DNA of 64,000 nucleotides from Nostoc sp. JL34 (GTDB taxonomy: Bacteria > Cyanobacteriota > Cyanobacteriia > Cyanobacteriales > Nostocaceae): NCBI RefSeq assembly GCF_017114945.1, contig NZ_JABXKQ010000057.1, forward strand, positions 1-64,000, read 5' to 3'. Below the pieces are notes generated by a model. It saw nothing but the letters and a program-made list of their open reading frames with translations, did no database searches and had not been told where the DNA came from. The position numbers and the translations under genes are program-made. Position 1 is the first letter of the stretch, and each line of letters opens with the position of its first letter. Below are positions 1 to 9,900 of this stretch, piece after piece.

Positions 1-39
1 CGGTTGATGGTTAAGAGGCTTGCTGCACCTTCTTAGATG

Positions 40-744
40 TCAAATGGGTTCTATAGTATGCGATCCTAATTTCTTGATAAAATTTCCATGTTCAGCAGAC
101 TGCAAACCTGCTTGTAAAACCTTCAAGACACCCTGCATATTACCTGCTAATAACTCCGTCGCCGCTAACCACAACCCTGGAAATACCCGACTTTGCAAAA
201 CGCCTTCATTATCAGGTATTAATTCCAAATATTCACCCTGTTCAAGAAAAAACCAAGTCAATTTTTGGTCTAAAACTTGCCAAACAATATATTCTTTGAC
301 ACCGTTGCGACGATAAGCCTGTTTTTTGCCATGAAGATCGATAGCCGCACTACTAGCAGCAATTTCCACAACTAACTCTGGCGCACCTTCAATATAATCA
401 TCTTCACTCAGCCGCGTTTGACCACCTGCTTCCGGTAGAATCAACAGAACAACATCGGGTTGAGGTTCGTTGTCTAAGTCTAAGCGGACGGTAGGTTCAA
501 TTCCCAACGCTACACCAGGAGTTGCAGCTTCGTAAGTACCAAGGCATGTCAAAATCCAAGCATGCGGTTGACCGTGACTTCGGAAACGCAAAGCAGCAGG
601 CATAATATAGACAATCCCTTCAGTTAATTCAGCTTTTTTCAGGTTAGGGGTGGCATTATAGCGACGCTCAAATTCGTAGCGGGTGAGTTTGTCGCCATTT
701 TCCAAAGGAGGAATTGTCCAAAGCTGGGAGGGTGTCTTCACCAT
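40..744 (-). CDS. Uma2 family (DUF820) nuclease-fold protein
   Basis: 234-residue protein of the Uma2/DUF820 family, which has a PD-(D/E)XK restriction-endonuclease fold, is greatly expanded in cyanobacteria and has no settled role. Visible core: QPDVVL at residues 95-100 gives the acidic residue after a strand, ELVVEIAA at 123-130 gives the E-x-I strand, and KQAYRRNGVKEYIVW at 141-155 is the family hallmark. The ATG start fits the usual N-terminus of the family. No partner gene lies beside it; 516 bp of repeat-rich DNA separates it from the divergent chlB. Family assignment is firm; a catalytic role is inferred from the fold only. Confidence 0.85.
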   Translation of the reverse strand: MVKTPSQLWTIPPLENGDKLTRYEFERRYNATPNLKKAELTEGIVYIMPAALRFRSHGQPHAWILTCLGTYEAATPGVALGIEPTVRLDLDNEPQPDVVLLILPEAGGQTRLSEDDYIEGAPELVVEIAASSAAIDLHGKKQAYRRNGVKEYIVWQVLDQKLTWFFLEQGEYLELIPDNEGVLQSRVFPGLWLAATELLAGNMQGVLKVLQAGLQSAEHGNFIKKLGSHTIEPI

Positions 745-1261
745 AATTGTTGTGAAAATGAGCTTGTGTACATCTTAGCGAATTAGGTAAAAACGCAACC
801 GACTAGGGAATCAGGGACTTCTGACCTCCTAAAAGGAGAGAGGCTTTGAATCTTACTCCCCAACGCTAGCAGGGAAGGGGCTGGGGGTTAGGTCTAATTT
901 ACCGGAACATTAAGATTTTTTTACAAAATCACCAGCAATGTTGTTGAAATTGATAGCTGTATCCTAAGCAGTAAAAAGGTTTCAGTCATATCGCCTCCCC
1001 TAAAACCCGCAACAAACCTTATTTTTTTTCAGCCAGCAGGTTTGAGAAAATCAGAAACGATTTAATAATCAAGCACTTATAAGTAAATGGGCTGAATTAA
1101 AGATAATACCTCTCTCCAAACCTCTCCCCTTCTCTACCAACGACACGCTGGGCGATGCCTAGGGCGGTAAACTAGGCACTGAAGGGGTTGATGGTAAGCT
1201 CTATCTTATATTTTTTACGCCCACTTACTTAGTTATTTGAGTTTAAAAGGGAGACACAAAC
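745..1261. other. Intergenic leader of chlB with degenerate repeats
   Basis: Gap between the divergent Uma2 gene and chlB. It carries purine/pyrimidine-skewed intergenic repeat fragments (around 830-890 and 1105-1195) and no credible reading frame. The chlB promoter must lie here but I cannot pick a convincing -35/-10 pair. A GGGAG ribosome-binding site sits about 8 bases before the chlB ATG. Confidence 0.5.
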
Positions 1262-2788
1262 ATGAAATTGGCTTACTGGATGTATGCTGGCCCAGCCCAC
1301 ATCGGCACTCTGCGAATCGCTAGTTCTTTTAAAAATGTTCATGCGATCATGCACGCCCCCATTGGCGATGACTACTTTAACGTCATGCGCTCTATGCTAT
1401 CGCGGGAGAGGGATTTTACTCCGGTGACAACCAGTGTCGTCGATCGCAACGTTTTGGCACGCGGCTCCCAAGAGAAGGTGGTAGATAACATCGTCCGCAA
1501 GGATGCCGAGGAACACCCAGATTTGATTGTGTTAACTCCCACCTGCACCTCCAGTATTTTGCAAGAGGATTTGCACAACTTTGTCGAACGGGCGCAGTTG
1601 GAAGCGAAAGGAGATGTAATGCTGGCGGATGTGAACCACTACCGCTACAACGAACTGCAAGCCGCCGATCGCACTTTGGATCAAATCGTCCAATACTACA
1701 TTGAAAAAGCTCGGAAGCGCGGCGAATTGGCTGAGGGCAAAACAGCAAAGCCTTCGGTGAACATTATCGGTACTACCACCCTCGGTTTCCACAATAATCA
1801 TGACTGCACCGAACTCAAACGGCTGATGGCTGACTTAGGAATTGAGGTAAATACCTTAATTCCTGAAGGTGCTTCGGTAAATGACTTGAAAAAGATGTCC
1901 CAAGCCTGGTTTAACCTGGTGCCTTACCGTGAACTCGGTTTGACTACAGCCCGTTACCTGGAAGAACAATTTGGCACACCTTATATAGACATTACTCCAA
2001 TGGGTGTAGTGGAAACTGCCCGTTGTATTCGTAAGATTCAGCAGGTAATTAACGCTCAAGGTGCAGAAGTTGACTACGAAAACTTCATCAATGAGCAAAC
2101 CCTCCATGTCTCTCAGGCTGCTTGGTTCTCCCGTTCGATTGACTGTCAAAACTTGACTGGCAAAAAAGCTGTGGTTTTTGGTGACAATACCCACGCCGCC
2201 GCCATTACCAAGATTCTGGCACGAGAAATGGGGATTCATGTTGTTTGGGCTGGAACCTACTGTAAATATGATGCCGATTGGTTCCGCGAACAGGTGAGCG
2301 AGTATTGCGATGAAGTGCTAATCTCTGAAGATCATGGTGCAATTGGAGATGCGATCGCTCGTGTCGAACCCTCTGCCATTTTCGGTACGCAAATGGAACG
2401 CCACGTTGGTAAGCGCTTAGATATTCCCTGCGGCGTAATTGCTGCACCAATCCACGTGCAAAACTTCCCCATTGGTTACAAACCATTTATGGGTTACGAA
2501 GGCACAAATCAGATTACAGATTTGATCTACAATTCCTTCACTTTGGGAATGGAAGATCACCTGTTAGAAATCTTTGGCGGTCATGATACCAAAGAAGTTA
2601 TTACTAGAGGAATTTCTGCTGATTCTGATTTGAATTGGACAAAAGATGGTCAAGCAGAATTGAATAAGATTCCGGGATTTGTTCGCGGCAAAGTGAAGCG
2701 TAATACTGAAAAATTTGCCCGCGATCGCGGTTTCAAAGAAATCAACGCTGAGGTGTTGTACGCCGCGAAGGAAGCTGTTGGGGCTTAG
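1262..2788 (+). CDS. chlB: Light-independent protochlorophyllide reductase subunit B (ChlB)
   Basis: ChlB, 508 residues, the normal length. With ChlN it forms the heterotetrameric catalytic component of dark-operative protochlorophyllide oxidoreductase, a nitrogenase-like enzyme that reduces ring D of protochlorophyllide without light; ChlL is the electron donor. The N-terminus [10 protein letters not shown] and the nitrogenase-like core are intact. Asp36 (in HAPIGDDYF) is present; in characterised enzymes this Asp ligates the 4Fe-4S cluster shared with ChlN. Preceded by a GGGAG ribosome-binding site and followed 30 bases later by a strong terminator, so it is probably transcribed alone; chlL and chlN are not in the window. 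Confidence 0.98.
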   Translation: MKLAYWMYAGPAHIGTLRIASSFKNVHAIMHAPIGDDYFNVMRSMLSRERDFTPVTTSVVDRNVLARGSQEKVVDNIVRKDAEEHPDLIVLTPTCTSSILQEDLHNFVERAQLEAKGDVMLADVNHYRYNELQAADRTLDQIVQYYIEKARKRGELAEGKTAKPSVNIIGTTTLGFHNNHDCTELKRLMADLGIEVNTLIPEGASVNDLKKMSQAWFNLVPYRELGLTTARYLEEQFGTPYIDITPMGVVETARCIRKIQQVINAQGAEVDYENFINEQTLHVSQAAWFSRSIDCQNLTGKKAVVFGDNTHAAAITKILAREMGIHVVWAGTYCKYDADWFREQVSEYCDEVLISEDHGAIGDAIARVEPSAIFGTQMERHVGKRLDIPCGVIAAPIHVQNFPIGYKPFMGYEGTNQITDLIYNSFTLGMEDHLLEIFGGHDTKEVITRGISADSDLNWTKDGQAELNKIPGFVRGKVKRNTEKFARDRGFKEINAEVLYAAKEAVGA

Positions 2789-2818
2789 TTTCACGATTAT
2801 CTATCACTAAAAATAAAG

Positions 2819-2843
2819 GACACTCATTATGAGTGTCTTTTTT
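2819..2843 (+). terminator. Rho-independent terminator of chlB
   Basis: Perfect inverted repeat GACACTCAT/ATGAGTGTC (2819-2837) followed immediately by six T residues. It lies 30 bases after the chlB stop codon. Confidence 0.9.
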
Positions 2844-2951
2844 ATTAATAATAATTTTCCAAAATCAATATCATAAATAAATACGTATATTCTCGGTTAC
2901 GTATTAATCCAGATATTACTTACAACAAAAATATTAATTGATAATAGCACT

Positions 2952-3793
2952 ATGCTGATAAAGTTTGAATCATTATTTACTCGATATAAAGGTCAAAATC
3001 CCAAAACGGCTTTTGCCTTTTTCCGATACCCTCTCGTAGAAACATGGGAAAAGCCTTTTGAAGAACTAGCTCGTTTAGCAAAACCTGAACAATGGGGATT
3101 TGAACGTTCTGAGTTTAAGGAGCAAAAATATAGCAACCAACGATTTCCTATACTCACAAATTATCTCAATTATACATTTCTTCGAGTTCAGGAGCTTGGT
3201 TTGATAGCTTATTCTGAAGATGAAGACAAAGCTTGTTTTAATACAGGACTCTTAACCCCAGAAGAAAAAGAAATTTTCGCGACATTTTTTGCCAACAAAC
3301 AGTGTGATGAAAAAAACAATCCCCTTGGACTTTCTATACTTTTGCAGAGTCTTATTCATTTAAATTAGAATCTTTTCCAAATCGACCTAAGATTAATAGT
3401 TATGTAACAGATCCTAGTACTTTAGTTTTTGATACGAACTTAGAACTAGATGTAAATTATGAGCATATAATCAAAGAAAATTCAGATCGGCTTCCAATTC
3501 AAATTCAAGACAACCCAAGACTAGCACTCACATCTATTAAAGGAGCAGTTGAATCCCTCAGAGATAAGGTTGCAAGAAACTATAAACTTGCGATACCCCA
3601 TTGGTATGAAAATAGAATACAACTACTACTTCCTCTGCACTTAACTAGCGATATTCAAGCTGATTTAGCATTGGTTGTTGATAAGGATAAAAGCAGAGGT
3701 ATGTATCTTGCTCGAACTGTATTAACAATGGATATGGCCTACATAGATGCAAGATTAATTACACGTCCTGACAGAGATTGGTTGAATCCATAA
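2952..3793 (+). pseudogene. DUF3825 protein interrupted by a -1 frameshift
   Basis: The first frame (2952-3368) encodes 138 residues like the N-terminal part of DUF3825, including ILTNYLNYTFLRVQEL and ACFNTGL. The protein then resumes in the -1 frame from about 3317 to the TAA at 3791-3793, with PWTFYTFAESYSF, RNYKLAIPHWYENRIQLLLP, ADLALVVD and LTMDMAYIDARLITRP, the C-terminal hallmark of the same family. The join coincides with A AAA AAC at 3311-3317, in the phase of a classical -1 slippery heptamer. Full length after the shift would be about 280 residues. It may be a simple indel in a run of seven A, a sequencing error, or programmed frameshifting. DUF3825 proteins are often associated with LOTUS-type RNA-binding modules; the function here is unknown. 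Confidence 0.75.
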
Positions 3794-3936
3794 ATCTACT
3801 GTTCTTACTTATCTGATTACAATTGGACGAAAAAAGTATAAAATCAGAGATTACAAAACTTTATTTTTAAATTGTAATTATTTTATCTTTACTTTTGTTG
3901 AATAAAGTATAAGGAAGTAATTGGCTTGTTGTAATA

Positions 3937-4311
3937 TCAAGGACTAATTATGCGCTGAAGTCCAGTCAAGACAGGTTCATACTCGTCAGGTGTCAAACTC
4001 CCCCGATAATCAACAATACGGTTAACATCTAAAACTCTGACCTGATCTAATAAAGCAATAGATGGCGAACTTAATCCAGCAACTCCTGCTGCAAAACGTG
4101 GATATAAATCTGGTGAGGCGATTGCCCACATTTGCCCTTTATCAGTAGTCATGGGAATTACAACTATTAATGAAAAGCGAGGTATTCCCAAGCGGTTTGG
4201 GAACCCTACAACAATTGCAGGTCTATAACCTTCTTGCTCACGACCTTGAGGGTTTTGTTGAGGAAAACGTGCTGTTACAACATCCCCAAACTGTAAAGAA
4301 CGAGTTGTCAT
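3937..4311 (-). CDS. PemK/MazF family toxin (endoribonuclease)
   Basis: 124-residue MazF/PemK-fold protein, typical length. Family markers: FGDVVTARFP at the N-terminus (first strand), GYRPAIVVG (the R-P-x-x-V-x strand), FSLIVVIPMTTD, and SPSIALLDQVRVLD near residues 82-95. Characterised members cut mRNA at short motifs and are neutralised by a small partner. The upstream gene on the same strand overlaps it by 4 bases (ATGA), the usual antitoxin-toxin coupling. The start ATG lies within that overlap. Confidence 0.88.
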   Translation of the reverse strand: MTTRSLQFGDVVTARFPQQNPQGREQEGYRPAIVVGFPNRLGIPRFSLIVVIPMTTDKGQMWAIASPDLYPRFAAGVAGLSSPSIALLDQVRVLDVNRIVDYRGSLTPDEYEPVLTGLQRIISP

Positions 4312-4601
4312 TCTTCAACAATCATTACTCCCATCCCAGGAACATATTTAATAGGCAAACCCTTATCTAGTTCGCCTGGTTGCCAATCATAAGGTTCATA
4401 GCTACCCAAATTTGATAAGTCAGTCCCTAGCCATCCTGCATCAGATTCTTCATCTAATTCTTCACTGACTACAGGTAACTGAGATTTTTGACAATTCTCC
4501 TTTCGCCATTCTAGAAACTGTACGAAATCTAGAACTTCCTGCTGTGCATTGTCTGGAAGGCGTTCTAGTTTTTTCAAAATCTTTTCTTTGAGAGAATCCA
4601 T
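4308..4601 (-). CDS. DUF2281-like antitoxin paired with MazF
   Basis: 97-residue acidic protein. The N-terminal MDSLKEKILKKLERLPDN and the following QEVLDFVQFLEWRK resemble DUF2281-type antitoxins, an amphipathic helix pair of the VapB kind; the C-terminus is the likely toxin-binding tail. I chose the ATG at 4601 because the frame can extend to 4757 but the extra 52 residues look non-coding and basic, whereas MDSLKEK is the family-like N-terminus. It overlaps the toxin gene by 4 bases, so the two are translationally coupled and probably autoregulated. Confidence 0.72.
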   Translation of the reverse strand: MDSLKEKILKKLERLPDNAQQEVLDFVQFLEWRKENCQKSQLPVVSEELDEESDAGWLGTDLSNLGSYEPYDWQPGELDKGLPIKYVPGMGVMIVEE

Positions 4602-4802
4602 GCTTGCAGCCACGATGTTTACTGAACAGTGTAACTCATAGCCCCTATCTTTCAGAATAGGCTTTTTTGCCAGTTTTGAATTAGGCATGACTTGACAGAT
4701 AATTTTAGTTACTTTTATTACATTGGCGAAAGAACGCTTGCGCCTCCAACCAGTCAAGCTATTATGTACTATAAAGCCTACAGCATTAGGAAATATCCCA
4801 CC

Positions 4803-5063
4803 ATGTCGAACCAGACAAACTTGACTGATGCTCGTAACAATCTAGCCGAACTCTGCGCTCAAGTGGTTGCAGATAGAGGAGTGGTAATTATTAACCGACA
4901 AGAAGGCAAAAGCGTCGCCCTAATTGCTGTTGATGAACTAGATAGTTTACTAAAAACATCTCATTTACTTCGTTCACCTAAAAATGCAGTTCGTCTATTA
5001 ACTGCTTTGGAAAGAGCCAAAGCTAGAACTTTAAAATCTCAAAATATTAACGAACTAAGTTAA
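4803..5063 (+). CDS. Phd/YefM family antitoxin, apparently solitary
   Basis: 86 residues from the ATG at 4803; a longer in-frame start at 4692 is unlikely because the upstream segment lacks family features. MSNQTNLTDARNNLAELCAQV is a Phd/YefM DNA-binding N-terminus, and VIINRQEGKSVALIAVDELDSLL is the characteristic N-R-x-G-x-x-V-A-L-I strand and helix. No YoeB/Doc-type toxin follows: the next 280 bases hold no open frame and then a convergent gene begins. Either the toxin was lost or this acts as a lone repressor. It is divergent from the mazF pair. Confidence 0.82.
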   Translation: MSNQTNLTDARNNLAELCAQVVADRGVVIINRQEGKSVALIAVDELDSLLKTSHLLRSPKNAVRLLTALERAKARTLKSQNINELS

Positions 5064-5280
5064 GAATTGGGAATTGACGAAGGAGGATGAAACCTAACCC
5101 AAAAAAATAAACTTTGAGATGCTGTATTTCATCCAGAATTTGGTTAATAACTACCTAAATTTGATGTCTATCTATTGTAAAAACTTAGTGCGATCGCTTG
5201 TATTTTTCTAACAATTGCAACAATTAATCATAGCCGTCCACATCAATAAATTTAATAATGTTAGTTCGGTTTTGTCATAA

Positions 5281-5307
5281 GACTGAAAAGCTTCTTTCTT
5301 TTCAGTC
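5281..5307. terminator. Hairpin between convergent genes
   Basis: Perfect 10-bp inverted repeat GACTGAAAAG/CTTTTCAGTC with a 7-base loop, lying between the Phd/YefM gene and the convergent membrane-protein gene. There is no clean T-tract on either strand, so the terminator role is inferred from position. Confidence 0.45.
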
Positions 5308-5343
5308 CGTGATAATTTGTTGTACAGTTGGGTTAACTGAAGC

Positions 5344-6159
5344 TTAATTTAGTTTTTGTTTTTGGATTTGTTCCCATTCCCGTTGAATACTTTGTAATGC
5401 CTTCAAGGTGCGATTTAAACGGGTTTTCTTTAACTCAGGAGTCTCTTTTTGGAATAAACTCGGAGAATTTATTACTTTATGTAGTTCAGATTGAGTGGAA
5501 TGCAAGCGATCGCTCAAACAGCGTTCAAAGATTTCACCATTACCACTGCTCACATTTTCTACTAGTTGACGAAATATATACTCTTTAGAACTGATTTGAC
5601 CATTGAGGACGGTATTAACAATTTCCTCGATTAACTTGTGGTAGGAGTCAGATAAGGAATCAGATAGTGCGCCTGGCGTAGGTTCTGCGGCTAGATTAGT
5701 TGTTTCAGAAGTAGAGGGATCGGATATTTCTTCTTTAGTTGGCGTTACGAAAGTTTCCTCAGAACTAGGGGATTCTTCTTTAGTTGGTGTTGGTAAAGTT
5801 TTCCGAGAATTTGTAGGTGAAGAATTTGCTTTAGAATTAGATAAGTAATAATCTGCTAAAGAACCGCAGAGAAACTCTTCACGAAAGCGGTTTATTTTGG
5901 CAAGTGACTGGATTTTGTGGTAACGACGTTTCTGATACCATAAACCAGAAATTAGTAAGCCTGCGATGACTCCTATGCCAACTCCTGTCATAGCAACCTT
6001 GGCATCTTCTAAAGCTTGATTTTGTTGCCCAGATTCGACAGTCGGATTGGAAGATGCACTTTGAGCAATAGCATAGTTACTCGCTGAATTTAGTTGCACG
6101 CTAGTGGCGATCGCCGCAACCGACAGTATAAATCTAAATATTAACTTTGATTTCCACAT
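5344..6159 (-). CDS. Hypothetical membrane-anchored protein with signal peptide
   Basis: 271 residues, family not recognised. An N-terminal hydrophobic signal-like segment (about residues 8-32, ending in a small-residue AIAQSAS stretch) is followed by a second transmembrane segment at about 57-75 (GVGIGVIAGLLISGLWY). Next come a basic patch, a Ser/Thr/Pro/Glu-rich low-complexity linker (about 110-165) with repeated PTKEE units, and a mostly helical charged C-terminus. Likely topology is a periplasmic N-terminus with the C-terminal domain in the cytoplasm. No context gives a function. Confidence 0.6.
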   Translation of the reverse strand: MWKSKLIFRFILSVAAIATSVQLNSASNYAIAQSASSNPTVESGQQNQALEDAKVAMTGVGIGVIAGLLISGLWYQKRRYHKIQSLAKINRFREEFLCGSLADYYLSNSKANSSPTNSRKTLPTPTKEESPSSEETFVTPTKEEISDPSTSETTNLAAEPTPGALSDSLSDSYHKLIEEIVNTVLNGQISSKEYIFRQLVENVSSGNGEIFERCLSDRLHSTQSELHKVINSPSLFQKETPELKKTRLNRTLKALQSIQREWEQIQKQKLN

Positions 6160-6894
6160 AATTTGACAGTTTAAAAATATGTTGTCTATTTCTGGAGACT
6201 AATGCCTCCCCAAGGAGTGAATAGTTAATAATCAAACTAATTAGATCCCTCTTTTACTAAAGAAGTTCCACTCCAGTTATATAAAAAATAAACTTTGTCA
6301 ACAGTAGTTTGCGGAAGATGTTCTTATTTTTTAACATTATTTATGCGTTTAGGAATCTTGACAAAGCCATATTTAATCCCATTTCTCAAACTATCTGCAT
6401 CAGGTATTTCATAAAATGGTTATGATTTATAGCGATCGCATAATCAAGCATAATCGAGTTCGGTAGGCAATAGTCGAGGATGTGCGATCGCTGCTAGGCT
6501 CTCGTTGCGATCGCATATTGCTGGGCATAAGGTCTATGATGACATGAAACAGAGGTCACCTCCCAAACATGAGGCGTAGTAACAGGTGGATGCTCAGTGT
6601 AAAGTCTTTGCAGAAGTAGATGAAGATATTACCTTATAACGATGCCTGTGGCGATCGCATTCTTTCGCGCAGAAATTTACTGATAAATAAAAATTAAAAC
6701 CGAACAAATATCACAATACAAAATTATTACTTCGGGGATCTAATAGGCAGAATAACCCACTAGAGCTTTAACCGATGTGTCTCCGGCAACGAAGTAAAAA
6801 AAGCATCATAAAAGCCTCGCAATCTCGCGTATTAAAAAAAAGCAGATGCATGTTACTGTTTTAATCTCATTGTCTTCCCTTCGCGCCTTTCCCT
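6160..6894. other. Long intergenic region upstream of the CyRepA1 gene, HIP1-rich
   Basis: 735 bases with no credible gene. Several HIP1 or near-HIP1 sites cluster at 6432-6520 and again near 6651. The last 55 bases carry an inverted repeat reaching into the next gene. No direct-repeat iterons typical of a plasmid origin were found by eye, so I do not call an origin. Confidence 0.4.
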
Positions 6895-6904
6895 ATGCAT
6901 CTGC
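6842..6904 (+). promoter_or_regulatory. Inverted repeat enclosing the CyRepA1 translation start
   Basis: GCAGATGCAT at 6842-6851 is perfectly complementary to ATGCATCTGC at 6895-6904, whose first three bases are the ATG start codon. If the mRNA begins upstream, this 10-bp stem would place the initiation codon in a duplex and the ribosome-binding region in the 43-base loop. Alternatively it is a dimeric protein-binding site. Confidence 0.45.
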
Positions 6905-9900
6905 ACTATTTACACCCCCAACACCTTGAAGAATTAGTCAAGAGTAGTGGTATAGACTTACACTTAGTGCATCTCAATTTTAGATCGCTCCAAGGCGTAA
7001 CAGCTTATGAGTACCTGTTAATTTCTGAGCTACTTCCCCGCACCAATACCGGAATGGTGAAAAGTAGTTGGTTGCAGCGTTACGCTCATATTACTGAAGG
7101 TGGTTGGTGGTGTTCAGGACTAGACCCTCTGAATAATTGGCAAATGATGGAATGGGGATGTTTTAAGCCAAACCAACCCCGACAAAATCACAATGGTAAG
7201 TCCATCAAGTACGAGCATCCCCCCAGCACGCCAACACGAGTATTTTGTTTGCGGGTAACATTGCAAGTATGGCAGCAAGTCGCTGGGCGTTACAATCTGG
7301 TCATGCCTGAGAATATTACCATTACTCCTGATGGTGAGGCTGGAGGCTTTTGGCAATGGGTGATGCAACAGAACATTCCTCTCGTCATCTGCGAGGGTGT
7401 AAAGAAAGCAGCTACCTTGTTGACGCAAGGATATGTAGCTATTGCCATTCCCGGAATTACTAGTGGTTATCGGGTTGTTAAAGATGAATTTGGCAAAGTT
7501 ACCCGTCGTCAGCTAATTCCCGATTTAGCCGCGTTTGCGATTACAAAGCGTAGCTTTTACATTTGCTTTGATTTTGAAACTCAACCCAAGACAATCACTG
7601 CTGTAAATAATGCTATTTCTCAACTTGGTTGTTTATTTCAGCAAAAAAATTGCACTGTTAAAGTCATAGAACTTCCAGGAATAGAAAAAGGGGTTGATGA
7701 GTTTATTGTTGCTAAAGGTGCAAGTAGTTTCGATAAACTTTATCGCCAAAGTGTTGATTTAGAAATCTATCTTGCTCAAACTAAACCCCACACCGAGTTA
7801 AGCATTCCTGCTGCACTCACTTTCAACCGTCCTTATATAGGTGAAATACCTTTCCCCTCCTCTGGATTAGTAGGAGTAAAATCAGCGAAAGGAACGGGAA
7901 AAACTACAGCATTACAAGGCGTTGTTCAGCAAGCAAAAATTAGAAAACAACCTGTTTTATTAATTACTCACAGAATTCTCTTAGGAAAATTTTTGTGTGA
8001 AAAAATTGGTATTCAATGGGGAACATATAAAGAAGATGCTGAGAAAAGGATTGATAAAACACTTACTCCTGCTCCTCCCATTCTCCGTTCTCCCTTTCCT
8101 CAGCCCTCCCTTGGCTTGTGTGTTGATTCAATTTGGAAACTTAACCCGGAAAATTGGCGTGGGGCAATAGTAATTTTAGATGAAGTAGAGCAATCTTTAT
8201 GGCATCTGTTAAACAGTAATACTTGTAAGCACAAGCGGGTAAAAATATTAAAGTTATTCCAGCAACTAATTGCTACAGTTTTAACCAGTGGGGGGTTAGT
8301 AATTGCCCAAGATGCTGATTTATCAGACGTTTCACTTGAATATTTACAGGGATTGGCAGGAATTAAATTAACACCTTGGGTAGTTCTCAACCAGTGGAAA
8401 CCTCAGCATGGTTGGGACGTGACTTTTTACGATTCACCAAATCCTACACCGCTAATTCACCAACTGGAGTTAGATTTACTTGCTGGACGTAAATGTTATG
8501 TTACAACTGATAGTCGGGCTGGGCGTTATAGTTGTGAAACAATTGAACGTTATCTGAAAGAGCGGCTACAAAAGTTACGGCGACAATTTCCTAAAACTCT
8601 GGTAGTTAGTAGTCACACTACAAATACACCTGGTCACGCAGCAGTTGATTTTATCGCAGCCATTAATCAAAAAATATCTGAATATGACGGTGTTTTTGTT
8701 ACCCCTAGCCTTGGTACGGGAATTAGTATTGATGTCCAACATTTCGACCGAGTTTATGGTATTTTTCAAGGGGTAATTCCTGACTCGGAAGCAAGACAAG
8801 CATTAGCAAGAGTCAGGGATGATGTGCCGCGTGTTGTCTGGTGTGCTAAACGAGGTATTGGTTTAATTGGTAGTGGTAGTACAAATTACCGCTTGCTATC
8901 TGATTGGTATCAGGAAAATCAAAAAGAAAACTTAGCTTTACTTAGTCCCCTACATAAAATAGATGTGGATTTACCTTTAGTTTATGACCCAATTCATTTA
9001 CGAACTTGGGCAAAGTTATCTGCAAGGGTAAATGCTTCTATTCGCCTCTACCGACAATCAATGCAAGATGGTTTGATTGCTGATGGACATCAAATTCAGG
9101 TGCGGAGTAACGCAGTTCACAATAATATTATTCGAGATTTACGCCTAGCCTTTTTAGCAACTGATGCCGATGATTTAGCAACCCGTAGAAGATTAATTGT
9201 AGAAATTGTCAAAGTTCAAAAAGATTGGGCACAAAGCCGTCAAAAAGCTAAAGAAATTAAACGTAAAATTAAAGAAATTAAGCAGCAAAATCAACTATCA
9301 GTAGCAGCTGCCGTAGCCAATGCTAAAGATATCGATTATGTGGAATATGAGCAACTATTAGTGAAGCATTCCCTAACAGATGGAGAACGCAACCAAATCA
9401 ACAAATATGTTCTTAGACAAAGGTATGGTGTAGAAGTTACTCCTTGGCTAAAATTGCAGGATGACCAAGGATATTATCCTCAACTTTTAATTCACTATTA
9501 TTTAACTCACGAAAGCGAGTATTTTCACGTTAGAGACGAGCAAGAGTGGCATCAGCAATTGTCTTGGGGTGAAGGAAAAGTTTTTCTCCCAGATTTAAAG
9601 ACTTACACGCTCAAAGTTGAAGCTATGAGAGCTTTAGGAATGCTTCAGTTTCTCGAAGCAAAACGGAAATTGACTGAGAATGATCCAGATTTGATATTGC
9701 TAAAAAATGTTGCTTTTCAGCATAGTAAGCATATTAAAAGAGCGCTCGGTATTAATTTAGTCGGAGAGAAAGAGCAGGTTTCGGCAATAAAAATACTCAG
9801 CCGACTGTTAAATTTGTTGGGTTTGAAGCTGAAGCGAGTTAATGAGATTTATCAAATTGATTTAGAAACTCTATATGATGGCAGGGAGAAAATATTTGCT

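Noticed and set aside
6420-6660. Replication origin or iterons upstream of the CyRepA1 gene
   Set aside because: The repeated GCGATCGC sites are the genome-wide HIP1 motif, not spaced iterons.
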